A stretch of 15,915 nt of DNA from Hyphomicrobiales bacterium. GTDB lineage: Bacteria; Pseudomonadota; Alphaproteobacteria; Rhizobiales; Aestuariivirgaceae. A program made the position numbers and the translations under genes. This document shows positions 6,241 to 13,084 of this stretch, in pieces; within the stretch, counting starts at the first letter, position 1; every line of letters starts with the position of its first letter. The DNA is taken from positions 1-15,915 of the forward strand of contig JANXRO010000285.1 in the NCBI GenBank assembly GCA_025356765.1. Direction: 5' to 3'. Under the pieces are notes generated by a model. The model did not search any database. It saw nothing but the letters and a program-made list of their open reading frames with translations, and was not told the DNA's origin.

Positions 6241-7424
6241 TTTAGCAACGTTGCACAAAGCTCAAGAATGCGTGTTGCCACTTCTGACTTATTTAATGCT
6301 GGCCATGGTTCAACAGTGGTGGTCGTAACAACATGCACCTGGTTTTTATTTGTTCCAAAAACGCCCTCGCTCACGTCATTGGCAATAATCATATCACAGC
6401 CCTTGCGCTTTAATTTTTCTTGCGCATTCTGAACTACATTTTCTGTCTCAGCTGCAAAACCCACCACCAGTTTGGCTCGACCAGTTTTTGCTGTGCTCAG
6501 TGTTTTTAAAATATCAGGATTGGCTGCAAATGAAATTGATGGGGGCGTTGCTTTTGCATCCTTCTTCATTTTCTGCCCCGCCGGATTTTCAACTTTCCAA
6601 TCAGCAACAGCAGCAGCACAAATCGCAAGGTCAATATTTTTAAGGTCAACGCAGGCCGCCAACATCTGGTCTGCCGTTTCAACCTTTATGAGCTTCACTC
6701 CGCTGGGTGCCTTCAGCTCAACCTGGCCTGAAACCAGGGTTACGGTTGCGCCCATATCCAACGCGGCTTTGGCCAAGGCATAGCCTTGCTTTCCTGAAGA
6801 ATGATTGGAAATATAGCGCACAGGATCAATAGGTTCGCGCGTTGGGCCAGCAGTTATCAAAACGTGTTTGCCCGCCAATAGTTTTGAAGACCTAAAAAAC
6901 TTCTCAATTGCACTGACAATTTCAAGAGGCTCTGCCATACGGCCAAAGCCAAATTCGCCGCAGGCCATATCACCCTCATTGGGGCCTACCACATGAATGC
7001 CATCAGCTTGCAGTGTTGCCAAATTGCGCCTCGTGGCCACGTGTTCCCACATGCGCACATTCATGGCAGGCGCAATCAGCACCGGCTTATTTGTGGCCAG
7101 CAAGGTTGTTGTGGCCAAATCATTTGCTATTCCCACGGCCATTTTTGCCAACAGATCTGCTGTTGCTGGGGCCACCACAACCAAATCTGCTGAGCGTGAT
7201 AATTCAATATGACCCATTTCGGTTTCATCGGTCAGGCTGAACAGATCATTGAAAACTTTCTCACCAGAGAGCGAGGCCACAGACAACGGTGTTACAAATT
7301 CTTCCGCTGCTTTGGTCATAATCACGCGCACGCCAATGTGGCGCGCTTTTAATTGCCGGATCAATTCCAAACATTTATAGGCTGCAATTCCGCCACCGAT
7401 GATGAGAAGAACTTTTTTGTCCAT
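6237..7424 (-). CDS. coaBC: Bifunctional phosphopantothenoylcysteine decarboxylase / phosphopantothenate-cysteine ligase
   Basis: The fused enzyme makes 4'-phosphopantetheine for CoA: the CoaB half joins cysteine to 4'-phosphopantothenate with CTP and the CoaC half decarboxylates the product with FMN. The CoaC half (about residues 1-178) has the flavin loop GGGIAAYK, the active-site His72 in MGHIELS, the PAMNVRMW motif (119-126) and Cys155 in ACGEFGFGRM. The CoaB half starts near residue 186 with VLITAGPTREPIDPVRY and SNHSSGKQG, and has the lysine motif AAVADWKV. At 395 residues it is full length. I chose the ATG at 7424, whose A is shared with the ubiB stop (TGATG); a GTG one codon earlier (7427) is possible. 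It sits between ubiB and dut in a tightly coupled run; coaBC next to dut is common in proteobacteria. Confidence 0.97.
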   Translation of the reverse strand: MDKKVLLIIGGGIAAYKCLELIRQLKARHIGVRVIMTKAAEEFVTPLSVASLSGEKVFNDLFSLTDETEMGHIELSRSADLVVVAPATADLLAKMAVGIANDLATTTLLATNKPVLIAPAMNVRMWEHVATRRNLATLQADGIHVVGPNEGDMACGEFGFGRMAEPLEIVSAIEKFFRSSKLLAGKHVLITAGPTREPIDPVRYISNHSSGKQGYALAKAALDMGATVTLVSGQVELKAPSGVKLIKVETADQMLAACVDLKNIDLAICAAAVADWKVENPAGQKMKKDAKATPPSISFAANPDILKTLSTAKTGRAKLVVGFAAETENVVQNAQEKLKRKGCDMIIANDVSEGVFGTNKNQVHVVTTTTVEPWPALNKSEVATRILELCATLLK

Positions 7425-8950
7425 CACCTATAAAACACCAATTTTACCGCAATCACAACCAGCGCCAAAGTGCTGATTCCCAAGAGCCGATTTGGCCATG
7501 GGCTTGCAGGCTTTGATTGTTGATCGAGCATGGCGGAAAATTTGCGCATCACGCCATGTGCTTCGGCCAGTGCTTGGGGCAAACGAAGCGCCAAACCTGA
7601 AAGTGTTCCGGCACTTCCCAAGGCCTGTTCAATTTTTCCCAATGGCCCCAATTTGCGTTCAATCCACCCACGCACCACAGGTTCACCGGTTTTCCAAATG
7701 TTAAGTTCAGGGTTCAACGTGCGTGCCACACCTTCAGTGACCACCATGGTTTTTTGCAGCAACAGCAATTGCGGCTGGGTTTGCATGTTGAAATGATCAG
7801 TCACTTCGAAAAGCTGGGTGAGCAAACGCGACATTGAAATTTCACCTGCTGGAAGCCCCATGATGGGCTCTCCAATCGCCCGCAAAGCCTGGGCAAAGGT
7901 TTCAACATCTTCAGTTTCAGGCACATAGCCCGCATCAAAATGCACTTGGGCAATGCGCCTGTAATTGCGGGTGATGAAGCCATAAAGAATTTCAGCCAGA
8001 AACAAACGATCTGGTTCAGAAAGCCTTCCGGTGATGCCAAAATCCAGCGCCACCAAAGTGCCTGCTTCATCCACAATCAGGTTACCTTGATGCATATCGG
8101 CATGAAAAAAACCATCGCGAATGGCATGGCGCAGAAAACTTTGAATGACAGTATCGCCCAGCGCATGAAGATCAAGGCCGCGTTGGCGCAAAACCTCTAC
8201 ATCCGCCATCGGTGTGCCGCTGATCCATTGAGTGGTTAAAACACGTTTGGAACTATAGGCCCAGAACACATCTGGCACGCGAAAGCCCGGATCATCTTTT
8301 GAGTTTTGGCCAATCTCTGAAAGAGCCGCTGCTTCCATGCGCAAATCAAGCTCTTGGAGCATCGATGCTTCAAGCATTGCAACGGCTGCCACGGGCCGCA
8401 AACGCTTGCCCACTGTGCTGAACCGTTCAATCATACGCGCGGCAAAGCCAAAACTTTGAATGTCATTGGCAAAGCGTTGATCCACACCCGGGCGCAGAAT
8501 TTTAACAGCAACTGTGTGACCATCATGGGTGACAGCCTTATGCACTTGGGCAATGGACGCTGCGGCAATTGCAGGCCCAAATGATTTGAACAGAACTGAA
8601 ATGGGTTTACCCAATTCGCTTTCAACAATAGCTTCAGCTTGCTTTTGTGGAAATGGGGGCAGCTTGTCTTGCAGGGCTTTCAGCTCAAAGGCCCGCTTGG
8701 CGCCTATGACATCGGGCCTTGTGGCCAAAAATTGGCCAAGCTTAATATAGCTAGGCCCCAACCTAGAAAGTGCGGCGGTTAATTGATTGTTCTGCCCGCC
8801 TTCTAATGTTTCAGCTTTGCCAAATTGCACAAGCTTCATTGCACCACGCAAAAGAAGTGGCGCATTGGCCACTTGATCTGGCGGCAATAGCGCATCATAG
8901 CGCGCCATCACAAATCCCGCATGAACAAGCCTAAAGATTGACCCTAGCAT
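7424..8950 (-). CDS. ubiB: UbiB, atypical protein-kinase-like ATPase for ubiquinone synthesis
   Basis: This ABC1/ADCK-family protein supports the hydroxylation steps of aerobic ubiquinone synthesis at the inner membrane; family members show ATPase rather than protein kinase activity. Its hallmarks are the KLGQ motif of the KxGQ domain (70-73) in SYIKLGQFLATRPD, the alanine-rich loop AAASIAQVHKA (about 129-139), the ATP lysine in VAVKILRPGV (Lys150), the metal and catalytic loop HADMHQGNLIV, and LDFGITGRL in place of DFG. A hydrophobic C-terminal segment (about 488-505, LGISTLALVVIAVKLVF) should be a membrane anchor. It has 508 residues from the ATG at 8950, which shares its A with the ubiE stop (TGATG); a TTG one codon earlier is a less likely start. 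It lies between ubiE and coaBC, and ubiE encodes another enzyme of the same pathway. Confidence 0.96.
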   Translation of the reverse strand: MLGSIFRLVHAGFVMARYDALLPPDQVANAPLLLRGAMKLVQFGKAETLEGGQNNQLTAALSRLGPSYIKLGQFLATRPDVIGAKRAFELKALQDKLPPFPQKQAEAIVESELGKPISVLFKSFGPAIAAASIAQVHKAVTHDGHTVAVKILRPGVDQRFANDIQSFGFAARMIERFSTVGKRLRPVAAVAMLEASMLQELDLRMEAAALSEIGQNSKDDPGFRVPDVFWAYSSKRVLTTQWISGTPMADVEVLRQRGLDLHALGDTVIQSFLRHAIRDGFFHADMHQGNLIVDEAGTLVALDFGITGRLSEPDRLFLAEILYGFITRNYRRIAQVHFDAGYVPETEDVETFAQALRAIGEPIMGLPAGEISMSRLLTQLFEVTDHFNMQTQPQLLLLQKTMVVTEGVARTLNPELNIWKTGEPVVRGWIERKLGPLGKIEQALGSAGTLSGLALRLPQALAEAHGVMRKFSAMLDQQSKPASPWPNRLLGISTLALVVIAVKLVFYR

Positions 8951-9708
8951 CAAATGCGCCAGCCCGAATGGATGGCCACTACACCGCCGGTTAAATCACG
9001 GTGGCTTACCCGAGCAAAACCTGCGGCACGAATTTTTTCGGCAAACACTTCCTGCTTGGGAAACATGCGAATGCTTTCCACCAGATACCGATAGGGCTGG
9101 CCATCACCGGTTACAACTTTACCGACAGCGGGAATGACGGTGAAGGAATAGGCATCATAGATTTTTTGAAGCACGTCATTATTCATGTGTGAAAATTCAA
9201 GACACAAAAACCGCCCGCCGGGCTTTAGAACGCGGTAGGCTTCCGCCAAGGCTTTATCAATGTGGGTGACGTTGCGAATGCCGAAGGCAATTGTATAGGC
9301 ATCAAAGCTGCAATCAGGGAAGGCCAGTTCCTCAGCATTGCCCACGGTGAAATCACATTTGCTTAACCGCCCTTCTGCCTGGCCGCGTTTTTTACCCTCC
9401 GCCACCATATGGGGCGAAATATCAGCAATGGTCACATGGGTTCGGGGGCCGCCTGCATCGAGAATTTTAAATGCAATGTCGCCTGTGCCGCCCGCCACAT
9501 CCAAACTGTGGAAAGGTTTGTTTTTGGGTGGGTTGAGCATCGTGATCATATCGTCTTTCCACAATCTGTGGAGGCCAGACGACATTAAATCATTCATCTT
9601 ATCATAGTCAGCCGCGGCTTTGGAAAAGACGTCGTTGACCAAGCCTTGCTTTTCAGCCGTTGGAACATCGCGAAAGCCGAAGCTTGCTGTGGATTCAGAA
9701 TTGCTCAT
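8950..9708 (-). CDS. ubiE: Ubiquinone/menaquinone C-methyltransferase UbiE
   Basis: The enzyme transfers a methyl group from S-adenosylmethionine to the benzoquinol ring (2-polyprenyl-6-methoxy-1,4-benzoquinol) in ubiquinone synthesis, and to demethylmenaquinone where that is made. It has 252 residues from the ATG at 9708, close to the 251 of E. coli UbiE. The N-terminal signature VFSKAAADYDKMNDLMSSGLHRLWKD is intact (split here as VFSKAAADYDKMND at about residues 27-40 and LHRLWKD at 45-51). SAM motif I is DVAGGTGDIAF and the later motifs AFGIRNV and RVLKPGGRFLCLEFS are present. The frame also offers a TTG at 9717, three codons upstream. I see no Shine-Dalgarno sequence before either start. 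The gene heads the ubiE-ubiB-coaBC-dut-moeB run and diverges from mutM across 73 bases. Confidence 0.96.
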   Translation of the reverse strand: MSNSESTASFGFRDVPTAEKQGLVNDVFSKAAADYDKMNDLMSSGLHRLWKDDMITMLNPPKNKPFHSLDVAGGTGDIAFKILDAGGPRTHVTIADISPHMVAEGKKRGQAEGRLSKCDFTVGNAEELAFPDCSFDAYTIAFGIRNVTHIDKALAEAYRVLKPGGRFLCLEFSHMNNDVLQKIYDAYSFTVIPAVGKVVTGDGQPYRYLVESIRMFPKQEVFAEKIRAAGFARVSHRDLTGGVVAIHSGWRI

Positions 9709-9764
9709 AGCTGACAAGATAGTGCATTTTGCCTGAGACTTCTATTGCCACAAGGGCCGCAGTT

Positions 9765-9782
9765 TGGTTACAGGGTTAACCA
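9765..9782 (+). promoter_or_regulatory. Inverted repeat presenting the mutM Shine-Dalgarno in its loop
   Basis: TGGTTA (9765-9770) and TAACCA (9777-9782) are perfect 6-base arms around CAGGGT. The Shine-Dalgarno AGGG (9772-9775) lies in the loop and the A of the mutM ATG closes the stem. The right half also forms the palindrome GGTTAACC (9774-9781). It could be an RNA hairpin that controls ribosome access, a DNA operator in the ubiE/mutM divergent gap, or chance. Confidence 0.3.
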
Positions 9783-10654
9783 TGCCAGAATTGCCCGAAG
9801 TTGAAACGGTTAAACGCGGACTAGAGCCTATTCTTATGAGCCGGATGATCACCCGCGTTGAACTGCGCCGGGCCAATTTGCGTTTTGCCTTTCCTGATGG
9901 ATTTGTGGGCGCTTTGGAAGGTTCAAGGGTTTTAAGCCTTGCACGCCGCGCCAAATATATCGTGATCAATTTCGAGCACGACCTAAGCTTGATTGTGCAT
10001 TTGGGTATGACGGGAAGGTTCACGGCGATTACGGCTTCTGGCAAAAACAATCTGGGTGAATTTTATTTCGCGACAGGTTCGGGCATGACCGCTGATGGCC
10101 CGCATGATCATGTGGTTTTGCATTTGGATAATGGCACCAAGCTTATTTATAATGATCCACGGCGTTTTGGCATGATGGATTTGGCTACATCATCGGCGTT
10201 GCACGAGCATCGCTTGCTGAAAGACATTGGCGTTGAACCCTTGGGCAATGAATTATCAGCCGACTATGTGGCTGCCAAATTCAAAGACAAGTCAGCACCC
10301 CTGAAAGCGGCTTTGCTTGATCAACGCATTATTGCGGGGCTTGGCAATATTTATGTGTGTGAGGCGTTGCACCGTGCCAAGTTAGCGCCCACGCGCAAAG
10401 CCCGCACACTGAAACGGGGTGATCAACGCCTTGATAATTTGCTGCGCCATATTCGTGATATATTGAATGAGGCAATTTTGGCGGGCGGTTCAACCTTGCA
10501 GGACTTTCAAGGAACCGATGGCGAAAAGGGCTCTTACCAGCAACGTTTTTTGGCTTATGATCGCGAAGGTGAGGATTGTTCATGCGGTGGCAAAATCAAG
10601 CGCATTGTGCAATCTGGCCGTTCAACATTTTATTGCCCAACCTGTCAGAAGTGA
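9782..10654 (+). CDS. mutM: Formamidopyrimidine-DNA glycosylase (Fpg/MutM)
   Basis: This bifunctional base-excision repair enzyme removes 8-oxoguanine and formamidopyrimidines and cuts the abasic site by beta,delta-elimination. The mature N terminus must be PELPEVE, because Pro2 is the Schiff-base nucleophile and Glu3 the acid; this fixes the start at the ATG at 9782 rather than the TTG at 9764. AGGG lies 6 bases upstream. Lys58 (Lys57 without Met) is in SLARRAKYIV, and the helix-two-turn-helix region holds GLGNIYVCEAL. The 290-residue protein ends in a zinc finger with Cys266, Cys268, Cys285 and Cys288 and the DNA-contact loop QSGRSTFYCPTCQ. The first cysteine pair is C-x-C, one residue shorter than the common C-x2-C. 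It is divergent from ubiE and followed after 5 bases by an enoyl-CoA hydratase, an order known in Hyphomicrobiales. Confidence 0.97.
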   Translation: MPELPEVETVKRGLEPILMSRMITRVELRRANLRFAFPDGFVGALEGSRVLSLARRAKYIVINFEHDLSLIVHLGMTGRFTAITASGKNNLGEFYFATGSGMTADGPHDHVVLHLDNGTKLIYNDPRRFGMMDLATSSALHEHRLLKDIGVEPLGNELSADYVAAKFKDKSAPLKAALLDQRIIAGLGNIYVCEALHRAKLAPTRKARTLKRGDQRLDNLLRHIRDILNEAILAGGSTLQDFQGTDGEKGSYQQRFLAYDREGEDCSCGGKIKRIVQSGRSTFYCPTCQK

Positions 10655-10659
10655 AGCCG

Positions 10660-11433
10660 ATGATTTACGAAAATATTTTAGTTGATGTCAAAAGCCACGT
10701 TGGAATTATCACGTTCAATCGCCCGCAAGCCTTGAATGCTTTGAACAACCAGTTGGTTGATGAGATGAATTTGGCGCTTCAACAGTTTGAAACTGATGAC
10801 GCCATTCACGTGATTATGCTGACGGGAAGTGAAAAGGCTTTTGCGGCGGGCGCTGATATTCGTGAAATGAAGGATAAAACATCAGCGCAAGCACAGGCTG
10901 AAAGTTTTCTTTCAAACTGGGATTATATTAACTCCATCACCAAACCTTTGGTTGCCGCAGTTTCAGGATTTGCATTGGGCGGCGGCTGTGAATTTGCCTT
11001 GGCCTGCGATGTGATTATTGCGGGCGAGAATGCAAAATTTGCACTGCCAGAAACGGGGCTTGGCATTATTCCGGGTGGTGGTGGCACGCAACGCTTGGCC
11101 AGAGCCGTTGGCAAAGTTCGTGCGATGGATATGATTTTAACAGGTCGCATGATTGATGCCGCCGAAGCTCTGTCGTTGGGGCTTGTCTCGCGCGTGGCGC
11201 CGACCGCAACATTGATGCAGGAAGCGCTGGCTGTGGCCAACAAAATTGCTGCATTGTCTTTGCCCGTTGCGCGTGCGGCAAAACGCGCGGTGAAGGCAAC
11301 GCAGGAAATGCCGTTGTCAGAGGGTTTAAAACTAGAACGCGAATTGATTTATACGTGCTTTGATTTAGAAGACCAAAAAGAAGGCATGAATGCATTCTTA
11401 GAAAAGCGGAAGCCCGTGTTTAAGGGACGATAA
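10660..11433 (+). CDS. Enoyl-CoA hydratase (crotonase family)
   Basis: The enzyme hydrates trans-2-enoyl-CoA to 3-hydroxyacyl-CoA in fatty-acid or related beta-oxidation. From the ATG at 10660 it has 257 residues, the normal size of short-chain crotonases. The CoA and oxyanion-hole stretches AFAAGADIREM (60-70) and FALGGGCEFALACD (104-117) are present. Both catalytic glutamates of true hydratases are kept: Glu111 in GGGCE and Glu131 in LPETGLG, followed by IPGGGGTQRL. The frame is open to 10576, but the extra residues overlap mutM and look unlike the family. The start is 5 bases after the mutM stop with only a weak GAAG before it, so expression probably depends on read-through from mutM. This gene is called fadB1 in some rhizobia; I leave the symbol open because many paralogues exist. 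Confidence 0.93.
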   Translation: MIYENILVDVKSHVGIITFNRPQALNALNNQLVDEMNLALQQFETDDAIHVIMLTGSEKAFAAGADIREMKDKTSAQAQAESFLSNWDYINSITKPLVAAVSGFALGGGCEFALACDVIIAGENAKFALPETGLGIIPGGGGTQRLARAVGKVRAMDMILTGRMIDAAEALSLGLVSRVAPTATLMQEALAVANKIAALSLPVARAAKRAVKATQEMPLSEGLKLERELIYTCFDLEDQKEGMNAFLEKRKPVFKGR

Positions 11434-11441
11434 AAGTTTCG

Positions 11442-11999
11442 TTAAACTGGTCGCACTTCCTGCACTTCAGGCACGAAATGTTTCAACAGGTTTTCAATGC
11501 CATGTTTCAACGTGGCGGTTGATGATGGGCAACCTGCACATGAACCCTTCATGTTCAAATATACTATACCTTCTTTGAAGCCTTTAAATGTAATGTCGCC
11601 ACCATCTTGGGCCACGGCTGGTCTTACGCGTGAATCCAAAAGTTCTTTGATGGTTTTGACCAGTTCTGAATGTTCATCAGCAAAGAATTCATCACCCGAT
11701 TGATCAATCTTGGCTTCGCCTTCAAGCATAGGTGCGCCGGATACATAATGATCCATGATAAGCCCAAGAATGGCTGGCTTTAAATGCTGCCATTCGCCTG
11801 TGCCCTTGCTGACGGTGATGAAATCATGGCCCAAAAACACGCCTGAAACGCCAGAAACACCGAATAAACGCTCTGCCAACGGGCTTTCCAACGCGTCTGC
11901 GGCCTTTTTATATTCGCGTGTGTCACCCGGCAAAACGGGTTTGCCTGGAATGAATTTCAACGTGGCTGGATTTGGCGTTGCCTCGGTTTGTATGAACAT
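11442..11999 (-). CDS. Nfu/NifU-like iron-sulfur cluster carrier
   Basis: Proteins of this type carry a 4Fe-4S cluster between two monomers and hand it to target enzymes. The 185-residue protein has the N-terminal Nfu domain (about 1-88; MFIQTEATPNPATLKFIPG, LAERLFGVSGVSGVFLG) and the C-terminal NifU domain (about 112-181) with RPAVAQDGGDI and the cluster-binding pair Cys154 and Cys157 in SCAGCPSSTATL. This domain order is the usual one for alphaproteobacterial and mitochondrial NFU1-like proteins. The ATG at 11999 has GAGGG 7 bases upstream. It follows trpS by 58 bases that contain an inverted repeat and a TATATA box, so it may have its own promoter. Its stop faces the enoyl-CoA hydratase stop across 8 bases. 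In related genomes a universal-stress gene often lies between trpS and this gene; it is absent here. Confidence 0.95.
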   Translation of the reverse strand: MFIQTEATPNPATLKFIPGKPVLPGDTREYKKAADALESPLAERLFGVSGVSGVFLGHDFITVSKGTGEWQHLKPAILGLIMDHYVSGAPMLEGEAKIDQSGDEFFADEHSELVKTIKELLDSRVRPAVAQDGGDITFKGFKEGIVYLNMKGSCAGCPSSTATLKHGIENLLKHFVPEVQEVRPV

Positions 12000-12009
12000 A
12001 GTTGATCCC

Positions 12010-12037
12010 TCTAGTCGGATATATAGACCACACTAGA
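12010..12037 (-). promoter_or_regulatory. Inverted repeat around a TATATA box upstream of nfu
   Basis: TCTAGT (12010-12015) and ACTAGA (12032-12037) are perfect 6-base arms that flank TATATA (12020-12025), a plausible -10 box for nfu. Transcription from it would start near 12013 and give a very short leader containing the GAGGG ribosome site. Only a poor -35 (TTTAAA, 17 bases upstream on the minus strand) is seen. The arms do not match the Irr, RirA or IscR sites I know. CTAG is rare in most bacterial DNA, so two copies this close are notable. Confidence 0.3.
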
Positions 12038-12057
12038 ACGATTTTAAAGTAGAGACT

Positions 12058-13068
12058 TCACGAAACCACAAAACCCACAATTTTGCGGGCTTCTTTTACA
12101 ATGGGGGCCGCAATGGCTCTGGCCCTCTGCGCACCATCAGCCAAAATGGCGTCGATATGGGCAGGATCGGCTTTCAGCTTGGCTATTTCATCGGCGATGG
12201 GGGCGAGTTTCGCCACGGCCAAATCTGCCAAAGCATTTTTCAGACCAGAAAACTGCCCGCCACCAAATTGTGACAAGACGGCTTGGGCGGTTGTGCCCCC
12301 TAAGGCTGCATAAATGCCCACCAGGTTTTCAGCTTCCGGCCTGCCTTTTAACCCAGCAATTTCCGAAGGCAGCGCATCCATATCGGTTTTGGCTTTGCGG
12401 ATTTTCTTTGCAATATCATCAGCGCCATCAGTAATATTAATGCGCGAAAGATCGGATGGATCAGACTTTGACATTTTCTTGGTGCCATCGCGCAAGCTCA
12501 TCACCCGCGTTGCGGGGCCGGTGATCATGGGTTCAGGTTGCGGGAAAAATTCAACTTCGAAATCGACGTTAAATTTTTGCGCAATGTCTCTGGCCAATTC
12601 CAAATGTTGCTTTTGGTCTTCGCCAACTGGAACGTGCGTTGCCTTATACGCCAAGATGTCGGCGGCCATCAGATTGGGGTAAACATAAAGGCCAACGGAT
12701 GCTGCCTCTTTGTCTTTGCCCGCTTTGTCTTTAAATTGCGTCATGCGGTTCAACCAGCCAAGGCGGGCCACGCAGTTAAAAATCCACGCCAGCTCAGCAT
12801 GTTCAGCCACTTGGCTTTGATTAAAAATGATGGAGCGTTTTGGATCAACACCGCAGGCAACATAGGCCGCTGTGACATCGCGGATGGCTTGGTGCAGCGC
12901 CTTCGGTTCCTGCCACAAGGTGATGGCGTGCATATCCACCACGCAATAAATGCATTCATTGCTTTCTTGCATCTTCACCCAATTTAACATGGCACCCAGA
13001 TAATTACCCAAGTGCAAATTGCCGGTGGGCTGCATTCCAGAAAATACGCGCGGGGAGAAAATCGACAT
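12058..13068 (-). CDS. trpS: Tryptophanyl-tRNA synthetase
   Basis: This class Ic synthetase charges tRNA(Trp) with tryptophan in the cytoplasm. The 336-residue protein has the HIGH-type ATP motif in TGNLHLGN (15-22), preceded by FSGMQPTG, and the KMSKS loop exactly (198-202) in GTKKMSKSDPSD. The tryptophan pocket segment DMHAIT (45-50) and VPVGEDQKQHLELARDIA are also typical. The length is that of a standard single-copy bacterial TrpRS. The start at 13068 (MSIFSPRVFSG) lies 16 bases after the murJ stop, with AAGG 10 bases before the ATG. It sits in the glnD-murJ-trpS run, an order conserved in Hyphomicrobiales, and is probably co-transcribed with murJ. Confidence 0.98.
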   Translation of the reverse strand: MSIFSPRVFSGMQPTGNLHLGNYLGAMLNWVKMQESNECIYCVVDMHAITLWQEPKALHQAIRDVTAAYVACGVDPKRSIIFNQSQVAEHAELAWIFNCVARLGWLNRMTQFKDKAGKDKEAASVGLYVYPNLMAADILAYKATHVPVGEDQKQHLELARDIAQKFNVDFEVEFFPQPEPMITGPATRVMSLRDGTKKMSKSDPSDLSRINITDGADDIAKKIRKAKTDMDALPSEIAGLKGRPEAENLVGIYAALGGTTAQAVLSQFGGGQFSGLKNALADLAVAKLAPIADEIAKLKADPAHIDAILADGAQRARAIAAPIVKEARKIVGFVVS

Positions 13069-13084
13069 CTCAAAAAAACCTTGC

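Noticed and set aside
9745..9773. mutM promoter TTGCCA - 17 bases - TTACAG
   Set aside because: The -10 matches the consensus at too few positions, and the implied start would lie at or past the ribosome binding site.
10576..10659. Longer enoyl-CoA hydratase starting inside mutM
   Set aside because: The extra 28 residues have no crotonase similarity and overlap the MutM zinc finger; the ATG at 10660 gives the standard length.
11431..11450. Short AGTTT/AAACT stem between the enoyl-CoA hydratase and nfu stops as a bidirectional terminator
   Set aside because: It has only a 5-pair AT-rich stem without GC core or T-run; a random match is likely.
12538..12987. Plus-strand frame of 149 codons opposite trpS
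   Set aside because: It is antisense to motif-complete trpS, with no recognisable family.
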